Assembly: GCA_913061175.1 (NCBI GenBank)
Contig: CAJXUF010000002.1
Span: forward strand, 1-46,485
Direction: 5' to 3'
DNA length: 46,485 nucleotides
DNA from: an uncultured Psychrobacter sp.
Lineage (GTDB): Bacteria; Pseudomonadota; Gammaproteobacteria; Pseudomonadales; Moraxellaceae
The position numbers were made by a program, and so were the translations under genes. This document shows, piece by piece, positions 34,276 through 42,165 of this stretch. The notes beneath the pieces were generated by a model. The model did not search any database. It was not told where the DNA came from and was given only the letters and a program-made list of their open reading frames with translations. Each line of letters starts with the position of its first letter. Positions within the stretch are counted from its first letter, which is position 1.

Positions 34276-34827
34276 ATGAGTATCTTAATAGGCATCGGTA
34301 TTGTAACGACCGTCACTACCTTTTATCTAGGTAGAAAAGGCTGGCAGGCTTTTCATAAAGCTGTCGGTATCTCACCTGGCGTGCTCACGTATCAGGATTA
34401 CGATGCGCCCTTGTCATTAGCCACATTAAATTGGCAGCAGTTAACGTTAAATAAACAGCACTTAAAAACATTGTCAGAGCAGAAACTGCGCCAGTTAAAA
34501 CGTATCGATGAAAAAGTAAGCAGCTATTACGCTTATCAAGTAGCATTACAAACTCAGAATAAGACACCAGCGATAACAGAAGCGCAGTTTGTATTGAATA
34601 AAATGCTGCAAACACGGTTACCCGAAATGCTAGCTACTCATTATCAATTAACGGATATAAATGTCACTAATGAGAATAGCGAAAAGAGGTTAGAGGCTAG
34701 TGAGTTATTGCAGAGTGTTTTAGATAATATTGAACAGCGTTTGGATAGACTACTGGCGCAAATAGACGAGGAGCAGCTACAAGAGCTGCGAGTCATGAAG
34801 CATTATATTAATAGTCACGATAGCTGA
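34276..34827 (+). CDS. Unknown membrane-anchored protein, third family member
   Basis: This is the shortest of the three paralogues (183 residues). It has an N-terminal hydrophobic segment (2-18) with a following LGRKGWQAFHK that recalls LGYRGIKK in the second member. The shared helical domain occupies about 104-180: FVLNKMLQTRLPEMLATHYQL, LLQSVLDNIEQRLDRLL and a terminal MKHYINS. It lacks the EF-hand loop; a longer helical stretch (about 55-95) takes its place. It ends at a very strong bidirectional terminator. The function is unknown; a distant resemblance to the helical XpaC-type proteins is possible but unproven. Confidence 0.65.
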   Translation: MSILIGIGIVTTVTTFYLGRKGWQAFHKAVGISPGVLTYQDYDAPLSLATLNWQQLTLNKQHLKTLSEQKLRQLKRIDEKVSSYYAYQVALQTQNKTPAITEAQFVLNKMLQTRLPEMLATHYQLTDINVTNENSEKRLEASELLQSVLDNIEQRLDRLLAQIDEEQLQELRVMKHYINSHDS

Positions 34828-34885
34828 GCCGCTATCTTTATACTAAGCAACTGTGACGCCTGCAAACTGTGATGACTGTAAAAAG

Positions 34886-34936
34886 ACACAAAAAAAGCGG
34901 TCAATGACTATCCATCATTGACCGCTTTTTTTGTGT
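34886..34936. terminator. Bidirectional terminator between the paralogous trio and rluB
   Basis: Perfect 22-bp arms (34886-34907 and 34915-34936) with a 7-base loop include a GC-rich core (AGCGGTCAATGA) and symmetrical A7/T7 runs. The structure can end transcripts from both strands. Confidence 0.95.
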
Positions 34937-34983
34937 TTATTCTAAATCTATCAAAAACTTAGAATAATGTTAAATCAATTTAA

Positions 34984-35913
34984 CTAGCGCTTATCATTGC
35001 GATCACGGGTGTTACGTGTACCGCGGCTGGCAGGGCTAGCACTACTTTTAGGTTTCGCGCTGCTGTTGCGGTTATCGCTACGAGTATCAGTACGACGCGC
35101 TTTAAGCGGCTTGTTTCTGATACGTTCTTGTTTTTCTTTGGCTGCGCCATGTAGACCCGTGCCATAACGTGGACGCAAGCTGACCAAATCCGTCAACGTA
35201 TTGATTTCTTTTTTATCAAGCTCTAAGAAACGGCCAGTACGTAGCTCTTTTGGTAGAACAATCGTGCCATAGCGTGTACGTAGTAGACGACTAACTTTTA
35301 GACCTTGTGACTCAAATAAACGACGTACTTCGCGGTTACGGCCTTCTTTTAACTGAACGTGATACCACTTGTTGACGCCTTCGCCGCCGCCTTCTTTGAT
35401 GTCTTCAAACTTGGCAAGGCCATCTTCTAGCATGACGCCAGCGGTCAATGCACGGGCGATATCAGGCGTTACTTCACCTAATACACGTACCGCATACTCA
35501 CGAGTAACTTCACCAGATGGATGCATCAAGCGATGCGCCATTTCGCCATCGTTAGTAAATAACAGTAGGCCAGTTGAGTTAATGTCCAAACGTCCAACCA
35601 TTACCCAGCGGTCATGCGTTAGCTTTGGCAAACGTTCAAAGACAGTTGGGCGGCCTTCTGGATCTTTAGCCGAGCAAACTTCACCTTCAGGCTTGTAGTA
35701 AGCGATAACACGGCGACGCTTCTCATTTTCAGAAGTGTATTTAATTTGACGGCCATCAACCCGAATCTCATCACCTTGCGAGACGCGATCACCAATGGTC
35801 GCAGGACCGTTATTAACCGTTACGCGGCCAGATTTGATGACTTCTTCCATTTGACGGCGTGAACCCAGTCCCATACGGGCGAGTGCTTTCTGTAATTTTT
35901 CGTCTTTCATCAT
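34984..35913 (-). CDS. rluB: 23S rRNA pseudouridine synthase RluB
   Basis: RluB isomerises U2605 of 23S rRNA to pseudouridine. An N-terminal S4 RNA-binding domain (EKLQKALARMGLGSRR, 5-20) precedes the RsuA-type catalytic domain with GRLDINSTGLLLFTNDG (107-123), where D110 is the expected catalytic aspartate. REYAVRVLG and EGRNREVRRLFE follow. The C-terminal 55 residues are a basic, disordered tail rich in K, R, S and N, common in RluB. Length is 309 residues. Two consecutive ATG codons open the frame. RluE/RluF-type paralogues differ in the motifs after the S4 domain, so rluB is favoured. Confidence 0.9.
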   Translation of the reverse strand: MMKDEKLQKALARMGLGSRRQMEEVIKSGRVTVNNGPATIGDRVSQGDEIRVDGRQIKYTSENEKRRRVIAYYKPEGEVCSAKDPEGRPTVFERLPKLTHDRWVMVGRLDINSTGLLLFTNDGEMAHRLMHPSGEVTREYAVRVLGEVTPDIARALTAGVMLEDGLAKFEDIKEGGGEGVNKWYHVQLKEGRNREVRRLFESQGLKVSRLLRTRYGTIVLPKELRTGRFLELDKKEINTLTDLVSLRPRYGTGLHGAAKEKQERIRNKPLKARRTDTRSDNRNSSAKPKSSASPASRGTRNTRDRNDKR

Positions 35914-36494
35914 AATATCCTTGAGTCGGTGGGTTTACATTTCTCAATGTAAAAAATTGGATTGACTATTCTACGCTATTTTAACAAATTTAGCACGTAA
36001 ACCAATACCTTACTGGTTATTAATGCATAAACAAACATAGTGCTAATCAATAAAAGTTTATTAGTCGTATACGAAATATAGACTCGAAGACTCTCAGTGA
36101 CTGGGGGTATGAATCAATATGCAGATACAAACACTTACACTACTTCGGCATTAAAAGGATATTTCCAATCATAAATGCAATCGAAATAAGCCTTCATTAA
36201 GTTGAAGTTTTTCAAATTAAAAATAAAAATTTTATTTATGACGAAGCTGTTTTCACTTGCGTTTTTTTATCGCTCAGCAATTTGAAAGTTGATATCAGTT
36301 TTCGTAATTAGCCGTAAATAAAGGGCTTGATGAGCAATTGCAAAGTAGTCACTTAATTATTTTATGATAGGTTATATGTATTGCACTGAATATAGTTTAG
36401 GTGTATATTTATTAAATATATTCTTTTTTACGAATATATTTGTTGTGGTGAGGTTTTCTGTTTTGATTCACAAATATAAATATGAGTAACTGTT
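35914..36494. other. AT-rich intergenic region upstream of the polysaccharide operon
   Basis: These 581 bases carry no convincing gene and are notably AT-rich. They separate rluB (-) from wza (+). A candidate wza promoter lies at 36381-36409. I see no JUMPstart/ops element, which often precedes enterobacterial capsule operons. Confidence 0.55.
36381..36409 (+). promoter_or_regulatory. Candidate promoter of the polysaccharide operon
   Basis: A -35-like TTGCAC (36381-36386) and a -10-like TATATT (36404-36409) are exactly 17 bp apart. The predicted start leaves a leader of about 80 bases before wza. The -35 match is weak. Confidence 0.4.
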
Positions 36495-37586
36495 ATGGTT
36501 AATAAATATTTCATTTTTGTACACAAACGCTTTTTGGTAATGAGCATATTTTGCTTATTTCTAATGGGATTGTTTAGTGGCTGTACGATCAACTCAGGAC
36601 TTCAGTCAGGAAATCTTCCTGAATCTGGCACCTTTACCGCAGATAACGGTCTTCAATTTCACATTCAGCCTTTAAGTCTGGCAACTTTACCGCGTACAGC
36701 GCCGGCTACTGTTACTCAAGATCTCTCTCATTTGATCAAAACCTCTGGACGAGTCAATTATGGCATTGCGAAAGGGGATGTGCTGAATATCATCCTTACC
36801 AATTATCCAGATATTAATGCGTCAACTGCTAGCTTAACGGTAGATCAACAAGGGTATATACAGTTTCCATTGATAGGCAGAATCCAAGCCAGTGGGTTGA
36901 GCGTGCCGCAGTTCACCGCTACGTTGCAAAGCAAACTACAGCGTTATCTCAAGTACTCAGATCCTCAAGTCAAAATTATCAATTACCGTGGCAGCAAGTT
37001 TTTCGTAGATGGTGCGGTGAAGCAGTCTGGCGAGTTTGCTATTGCTGATGTGCCAGTGTCGGTATATGGGGCTATCTCTATGGCAGGTGGTACTACTGAG
37101 ACAGGCGATTCAAATAACATTGTGCTAAATCGTCAGGGCAATAGCTATCGCTTAGGAGTGCAGTCACTACATAAAATGGGGCTGTCTGCCAATCAAATCT
37201 ATCTGCGGGATGGTGATTCTATTCACGTCAATAGCCAAAGCCGCAATAAAGTCTACGTATTGGGTGAATTTGGCAAAATTGAGCCAGTTGCGATTCCAGA
37301 ACAAGGGCTGAGCTTAGCGCATGTATTAGGCGAGTCAAATGGATTAAATTCCAGTACGGCTAACGCAGCCAAAGTATATATCGTGCGCGACAACCCTCAG
37401 TACCAGTACACCAATATTTATTACGTCGACATGCAAAGTATCACAAGCTTGGCACTAGCCAGTCGCTTTGACATGCAAGCCAATGACATTCTTTATGTAG
37501 ATCCAACAGGCTTAGCTCGCTGGAATCGTGTGATTAGCGCGATACTACCATCAACCTCTGCCATAAACGTGATATCAGGGTTATAA
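36495..37586 (+). CDS. wza: Wza-type outer-membrane polysaccharide export lipoprotein
   Basis: This outer-membrane secretin-like channel lets capsular or exopolysaccharide pass to the cell surface. A lipoprotein signal peptide ends in LFSGC, with C30 as the predicted lipidated residue. The export domain starts around residue 90 (YGIAKGDVLNIIL), followed by SLBB-type repeats (FFVDGAVKQSGEF and VYVLGEFGKIEPV). The C-terminal segment WNRVISAILPSTSAI (about 346-360) fits the amphipathic helix that forms the Wza outer-membrane pore. At 363 residues it is close to E. coli Wza (379). It is the first gene of the glycan operon. Confidence 0.92.
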   Translation: MVNKYFIFVHKRFLVMSIFCLFLMGLFSGCTINSGLQSGNLPESGTFTADNGLQFHIQPLSLATLPRTAPATVTQDLSHLIKTSGRVNYGIAKGDVLNIILTNYPDINASTASLTVDQQGYIQFPLIGRIQASGLSVPQFTATLQSKLQRYLKYSDPQVKIINYRGSKFFVDGAVKQSGEFAIADVPVSVYGAISMAGGTTETGDSNNIVLNRQGNSYRLGVQSLHKMGLSANQIYLRDGDSIHVNSQSRNKVYVLGEFGKIEPVAIPEQGLSLAHVLGESNGLNSSTANAAKVYIVRDNPQYQYTNIYYVDMQSITSLALASRFDMQANDILYVDPTGLARWNRVISAILPSTSAINVISGL

Positions 37587-37778
37587 ATGATGGCTAGTGA
37601 AAATACTGGATGTGCTTCGAATTTCAATACTGAGATTAAATGAGATAAGAATAGAAAGTAGAGTGATAGATTTTATAAGGTGCGATTAGGCAGAGAGCAA
37701 TCTAACTGCAGTAAAGGGCAGTTAGGGTCTTGAAGCTAAGCGAAAGCTATTAAGCGATTAACACTGAATAATGGGTAT

Positions 37779-40046
37779 ATGGTTATGAATAATATAGATT
37801 CAAAAAACCTATCGACACCTAAGGGTGACAACGACAATGACAACATCGACTTAACGGCGCTGGTTTTGGTTTTGTTGCGTGGCTGGAAAGTCATAGCGCT
37901 CATGGCAGCAGTCGGACTCTTAATAGGATTTTTCTATACACGCTATATTAATCCGACCTTTAAGTCTGATGCGCTGATCCAAATTGAAGAAAACTCCCAA
38001 GGAGTCGATGCGCTTGGTGCAAACATCTCAGAGTTGGTCGGAGAAGAAGCGAGCAAAGCTGAGGCAGAAGCCGAACTTATACGGTCTCGGATGATACTAG
38101 AGCCAGTCGTCGATATGCTACATCTAGACATCAAACTTACCGATCCTAATATTGGCTATCTCGATAAAATAACAAACGACCGCATTAACACCCAGTTGAA
38201 CACGAATGATGGTGTGTCTTTGAGCACAAAAAACGGTTCCGTACAAATCAATCAGTTCGATGTGTCACCAGCGTATTTAAACCAGTCTTTTACGCTATCA
38301 CAGTCTGACACAGGATTTGTCCTGAACAATGGACTAGACGATTTCAAAGGACAGTTAGGTCAGCCACATCAGTTTAATGGGGTAAACGGTGAGATTAACA
38401 TTACGGTGACTGAGCTACCTGCAGACGGTTACCCTATTGGCATCACTCAGCAGACCTTAAAGACCACGACAGATGCAATGAATAGCGCCTTGTCTGTGGA
38501 AGAAAAAGGCGATAAAACCAATATTATTCAGCTGTCGATGACAGGCACAAACCAACAGCAAATCACGACCACACTTGATCAGATAGTCCAGTCTTATATC
38601 GATCAAAACCAATCTCGGGGTACAGAAGAAACCACCAAAACATTGGCTTTCATGGAAACTCAGATTCCAGCATTAAAAGAGAAATTAGACACCTCTGAAG
38701 CTCAGTTCAATGAGTTTCGTAAAAAGCACGGCACCATCGATGTAGGTAAAGAAGCTGAGCTATTACTAAATGAAAAGTCTCGAATCGATGAGCAGCTCAA
38801 TGATCTCAAATTAAAGAGAGCGGATCTAACGACTTACTATACCAATGAGCACCCACTCGTTATCCAGATAAATGAGCAACTAAAAGTCCTCAACAGTCGA
38901 ATAGGAGCGATAGGTAGCACCGTCGCAGGACTGCCTGAAATCCAGCGAAAGTTCTTAAAGTTATCGGAAGATACAGCCATTAATAGAGAGATTTACCTCA
39001 CGCTGCTCAAAAATTATGAGCAACTAAAAATCGTTAGAGCTGGTCAGGTTGGTTATGCCCGTATTCTAGATAGACCGACCAGTACTTTCGATGCCATTGC
39101 ACCAAACAAATTCCAAATTATGCTGCTGGCGCTACTCGTAGGTACTGTACTGGGGGTAATGCTGGTTCTAATCAGAAACTTAATTAGAAATGTCGTAAAA
39201 GACCCAGAACATCTAGAGTCTAAAACGGGAATTCCTGTCATTGCAACGATTCCACGTTCGACCTCGATATCTAAGCTAGGTGGGAACAAAAAAAATACTG
39301 GTCGAATGCTTGCTCACGTTGATCACAATGGCTTGAGTTATGAAGCAATTAAAAATTTACGGACAAACCTTTTATTTGGTAAGACGGCGAAGACAGCAGA
39401 TGAAAAGTCCGCTCAGACCATATTAATCACTGGAGAAAGCCCAGGTGTCGGTAAGTCTTTTATTACGGCTAATTTATCTGAGGTATTTGCACAGCTTGGC
39501 AAAAAAGTGCTGATTATCGATGGAGATATGCGTTTAGGGGAGCTGCACAAAATGTTTGGTATGAATCCAGACAGTGGTCTCACAGACTACTTACTGCAGG
39601 ATAAAGATAGCTCTCTAACAGTTAATGAGCCTCGATTAGATACTGACATGGCTAAGTTAAACCTTGAAAGCTTTATTCAGCCGACTGGTATGGAGCATAT
39701 TGACCTTATATCGCGGGGACGACCGTCGCATAATCCGACTTCTTTATTGATAGGAGAGAAGTTCAATCATTTGATGGCAGCGCTCAAAACGAAGTACGAC
39801 TATATCGTTATCGATGCGCCGCCTATATTGGCTGCATCAGACGCCATGGTATTGGCACAGCACGCAGACAAAGTACTGATCGTCACCAAATTTGATCATT
39901 CAGTAGAAGGTCAGCTGGTCTATGCAATTAAACAGATGAGTAAAGCAAACGTACAAGTAGATGGCATCATCTTAAATGACATACAGCAAAGTATTCTGAA
40001 TAGGTACAGCTATCACTACCATTATGCTTATGGACACAATTCATAG
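37779..40046 (+). CDS. wzc: Wzc-type polysaccharide co-polymerase / BY-kinase
   Basis: This inner-membrane tyrosine autokinase controls chain length and couples Wzy polymerisation to Wza export. An N-terminal Wzz domain begins with a membrane helix (about 36-54), followed by a periplasmic helical region and a second helix (about 446-466). The cytoplasmic kinase has Walker A GESPGVGKS (552-560), Walker A' VLIIDGDMR (577-585) and Walker B YIVIDAPP (675-682). The tail carries five tyrosines (Y743, 745, 747, 749, 751), the usual autophosphorylation cluster. At 755 residues it is full length. The cognate phosphatase gene wzb, normally between wza and wzc, is absent from the 192-bp gap. The start is ATG 37779 or 37785. 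Confidence 0.93.
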   Translation: MVMNNIDSKNLSTPKGDNDNDNIDLTALVLVLLRGWKVIALMAAVGLLIGFFYTRYINPTFKSDALIQIEENSQGVDALGANISELVGEEASKAEAEAELIRSRMILEPVVDMLHLDIKLTDPNIGYLDKITNDRINTQLNTNDGVSLSTKNGSVQINQFDVSPAYLNQSFTLSQSDTGFVLNNGLDDFKGQLGQPHQFNGVNGEINITVTELPADGYPIGITQQTLKTTTDAMNSALSVEEKGDKTNIIQLSMTGTNQQQITTTLDQIVQSYIDQNQSRGTEETTKTLAFMETQIPALKEKLDTSEAQFNEFRKKHGTIDVGKEAELLLNEKSRIDEQLNDLKLKRADLTTYYTNEHPLVIQINEQLKVLNSRIGAIGSTVAGLPEIQRKFLKLSEDTAINREIYLTLLKNYEQLKIVRAGQVGYARILDRPTSTFDAIAPNKFQIMLLALLVGTVLGVMLVLIRNLIRNVVKDPEHLESKTGIPVIATIPRSTSISKLGGNKKNTGRMLAHVDHNGLSYEAIKNLRTNLLFGKTAKTADEKSAQTILITGESPGVGKSFITANLSEVFAQLGKKVLIIDGDMRLGELHKMFGMNPDSGLTDYLLQDKDSSLTVNEPRLDTDMAKLNLESFIQPTGMEHIDLISRGRPSHNPTSLLIGEKFNHLMAALKTKYDYIVIDAPPILAASDAMVLAQHADKVLIVTKFDHSVEGQLVYAIKQMSKANVQVDGIILNDIQQSILNRYSYHYHYAYGHNS

Positions 40047-40097
40047 TTAGCTTCTGTCAATGGCAAATGAGCGACATAATTTAAGTAGGTGGATCTT

Positions 40098-42119
40098 ATG
40101 TTTATAAAAACAGAATCTAACAATGCTTATCAAACGCCAAGCGATATCAATCGATGGTCGAAGCGTATGACGCTGTTTTTATTAGCCTTACCACGCTTTG
40201 CGAAATGCTCTATCTTATTTGGTATCGATTTTTCGGTTGCTGTCCTTTGCTTGGTAGCGGCATTGGCATTGCGTCAAGGTTATGTCGATGATCAAATCGG
40301 CCTTACGGTATTAGCTTTTTATGCACTGATACCTGTCGTCAGCTTATATCTGATTGGCTTTTATAGAGGCGCCTCTAGAGGGTTTTTCGATGCGGCGATG
40401 GGTCGAGTACTACAGTTGTTTTTATTACTTATTATCGTTTATCAGTTCATCATTTATGTAAATCCAGTATCAATGATGCCGCGCTCAGCGCCAATTATAT
40501 TTTTGTTCTTATTTTTTATTTGGTTATGGAACAGTCGGCTAATGATTCGCGGGTTGCTGAATCGATTACAGAAACCAGACAATCAAGGTCGCCTAGATAG
40601 TTGCTGCGATAACGTGATTATTTATGGCGCAGGATCGGCTGGTAGAGAGCTATTAGAGAGCTTGAGACATTCTCATAAATATAATGTAGTGGCATATATC
40701 GATGATGATCCGCAGCTGATAGGGGCTTATCTACATGGTAAAAAAATATATGCTGCTCATGCGTTACCTTGGTTAATAGAAAAATTAAATGTCGCGCAAG
40801 TGATTTTGGCAATGCCTTCTATGAGCCGTGGTCGTAAAAAACAGATTATGGATAGCCTGTCAGGCGTTTCTGTCAAATTAAAGGATTTACCGAGCTTACG
40901 AGAGCTTGCTGATGAGATCGTAACAGTCAGCCATATACGTCCGGTCGATATATTAGATGTGCTTGAAAGAGAAACTGTCGAACCAGTTGCTGAGCTCCTC
41001 CAAAAGAACATTACGGATAAAAACGTACTCGTAACAGGGGCAGGGGGTTCTATTGGGAGTGAGCTGTGTAGACAAATCATGAAAAATAAACCTACATGCT
41101 TGGTGTTATACGAGCAGTCTGAATATGCTTTGTACACAATCGATCAGGAACTTAGAAGCCTTGTCGCTAGTAACGTCACTAGTAATGTCGTTAGTAATAT
41201 TGAATATCAAGATATTGAGATTGTTAGCATCATTGGAAGCGTGGGTAACGAAAAAAAATTAATCAATATATTCGAAAAATACCATATAAAAACGATTTAT
41301 CACGCTGCTGCATACAAACATGTACCGATTGTCGAGTCCAATCCATTTGAAGGCACGATTAATAATACCAAAGGCACCTACCATTGTGCTTGTGCCGCAA
41401 TAAAAGCTCATGTTGATACGTTTGTACTGATCTCTACTGACAAAGCAGTGCGACCGACCAACGTGATGGGAGCCTCCAAACGTTTGGCTGAGCTTGTCTG
41501 CCAAGGACTGAGCCAAAGCAACAGTCATACGTGTTTTAGTATGGTGCGTTTCGGCAACGTTTTGGGTTCATCAGGCTCCGTAGTGCCACTTTTTACCAGA
41601 CAAATTGAGCAGGGTGGTCCGATTACCATCACCCATCCAGACATCACGCGCTACTTTATGACCATACCAGAAGCAGCCAGTTTGGTGATTCAGGCAGGGG
41701 CTATGGCGTTCGGTGGTGAAGTATTTGTACTTGATATGGGTGCACCCGTCAAAATCGTGGATCTTGCCAAACGTATGATTCGTCTAACAGGGTGCGAGCT
41801 AAAAGATGCGAGCAATCCTAATGGTGATATCGAAATTGTGTTTACTGGATTGAGGCCAGGTGAAAAGCTCTATGAAGAGCTAATCATTGGTGCTGACAAT
41901 ATAGAGACCACGTTTCATCCACTCATTATGCAAGCAATGGAACATAGTTTTCCATTGGAAGATATCGAAGCTATCTTATTTGAGTTTATCGAAAGATCAA
42001 AGCGGCACGATACTGAATGGTTGAAAGCACAATTTAGGACCTTCGTTGAAGGCTACCGAGAAGGCGATGAAGCTGATGCCGAAAAGATAGTTATAGAACT
42101 GATGGACGTAGTGAGTTAA
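40098..42119 (+). CDS. PglF/WbpM/CapD-type nucleotide-sugar 4,6-dehydratase
   Basis: This membrane-anchored dehydratase acts on UDP-GlcNAc-type sugars and makes the 4-keto-6-deoxy intermediate for bacillosamine- or FucNAc-like sugars. Four hydrophobic segments lie in residues 38-150. A first Rossmann-like domain has GAGSAG (177-182), and the catalytic SDR domain starts with TGAGGSIG (313-320). It continues with AAAYKHVPIVE, the STDKAVRPTNVMGASKR active-site block and FTGLRPGEKLYEEL. The length (673 residues) is typical of WbpM. The ATG at 40098 has AGGTGG 5 bases upstream; a GTG at 40089 is the alternative. A 12-bp repeat in triplicate near 41167 adds ASNV-TSNV-VSNI to a loop. Confidence 0.9.
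   Translation: MFIKTESNNAYQTPSDINRWSKRMTLFLLALPRFAKCSILFGIDFSVAVLCLVAALALRQGYVDDQIGLTVLAFYALIPVVSLYLIGFYRGASRGFFDAAMGRVLQLFLLLIIVYQFIIYVNPVSMMPRSAPIIFLFLFFIWLWNSRLMIRGLLNRLQKPDNQGRLDSCCDNVIIYGAGSAGRELLESLRHSHKYNVVAYIDDDPQLIGAYLHGKKIYAAHALPWLIEKLNVAQVILAMPSMSRGRKKQIMDSLSGVSVKLKDLPSLRELADEIVTVSHIRPVDILDVLERETVEPVAELLQKNITDKNVLVTGAGGSIGSELCRQIMKNKPTCLVLYEQSEYALYTIDQELRSLVASNVTSNVVSNIEYQDIEIVSIIGSVGNEKKLINIFEKYHIKTIYHAAAYKHVPIVESNPFEGTINNTKGTYHCACAAIKAHVDTFVLISTDKAVRPTNVMGASKRLAELVCQGLSQSNSHTCFSMVRFGNVLGSSGSVVPLFTRQIEQGGPITITHPDITRYFMTIPEAASLVIQAGAMAFGGEVFVLDMGAPVKIVDLAKRMIRLTGCELKDASNPNGDIEIVFTGLRPGEKLYEELIIGADNIETTFHPLIMQAMEHSFPLEDIEAILFEFIERSKRHDTEWLKAQFRTFVEGYREGDEADAEKIVIELMDVVS
41167..41202 (+). 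repeat. In-frame 12-bp imperfect repeat, three units
   Basis: Three 12-bp units, CTAGTAACGTCA and two variants, lie inside the dehydratase gene. Each adds a (A/T/V)-S-N-(V/I) tetrapeptide, so the frame is kept. Confidence 0.7.
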
Positions 42120-42165
42120 TAGAATAAAAAATTGAAGTAAGTAAACTAATAGAGTGGTTAAAAGT

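Noticed and set aside
36181-36215. Hairpin CTTCA/TGAAG followed by five T, as a terminator
   Set aside because: Only five base pairs, AT-rich, and no gene ends before it on this strand.
35914-36494. JUMPstart/ops element upstream of wza
   Set aside because: I looked for the GGCGGTAGCGTG-type core and found no match.
37587-37643. Eighteen-codon frame directly after wza, as a possible wzb remnant
   Set aside because: It has no resemblance to the phosphatase active-site loop and is too short to interpret.
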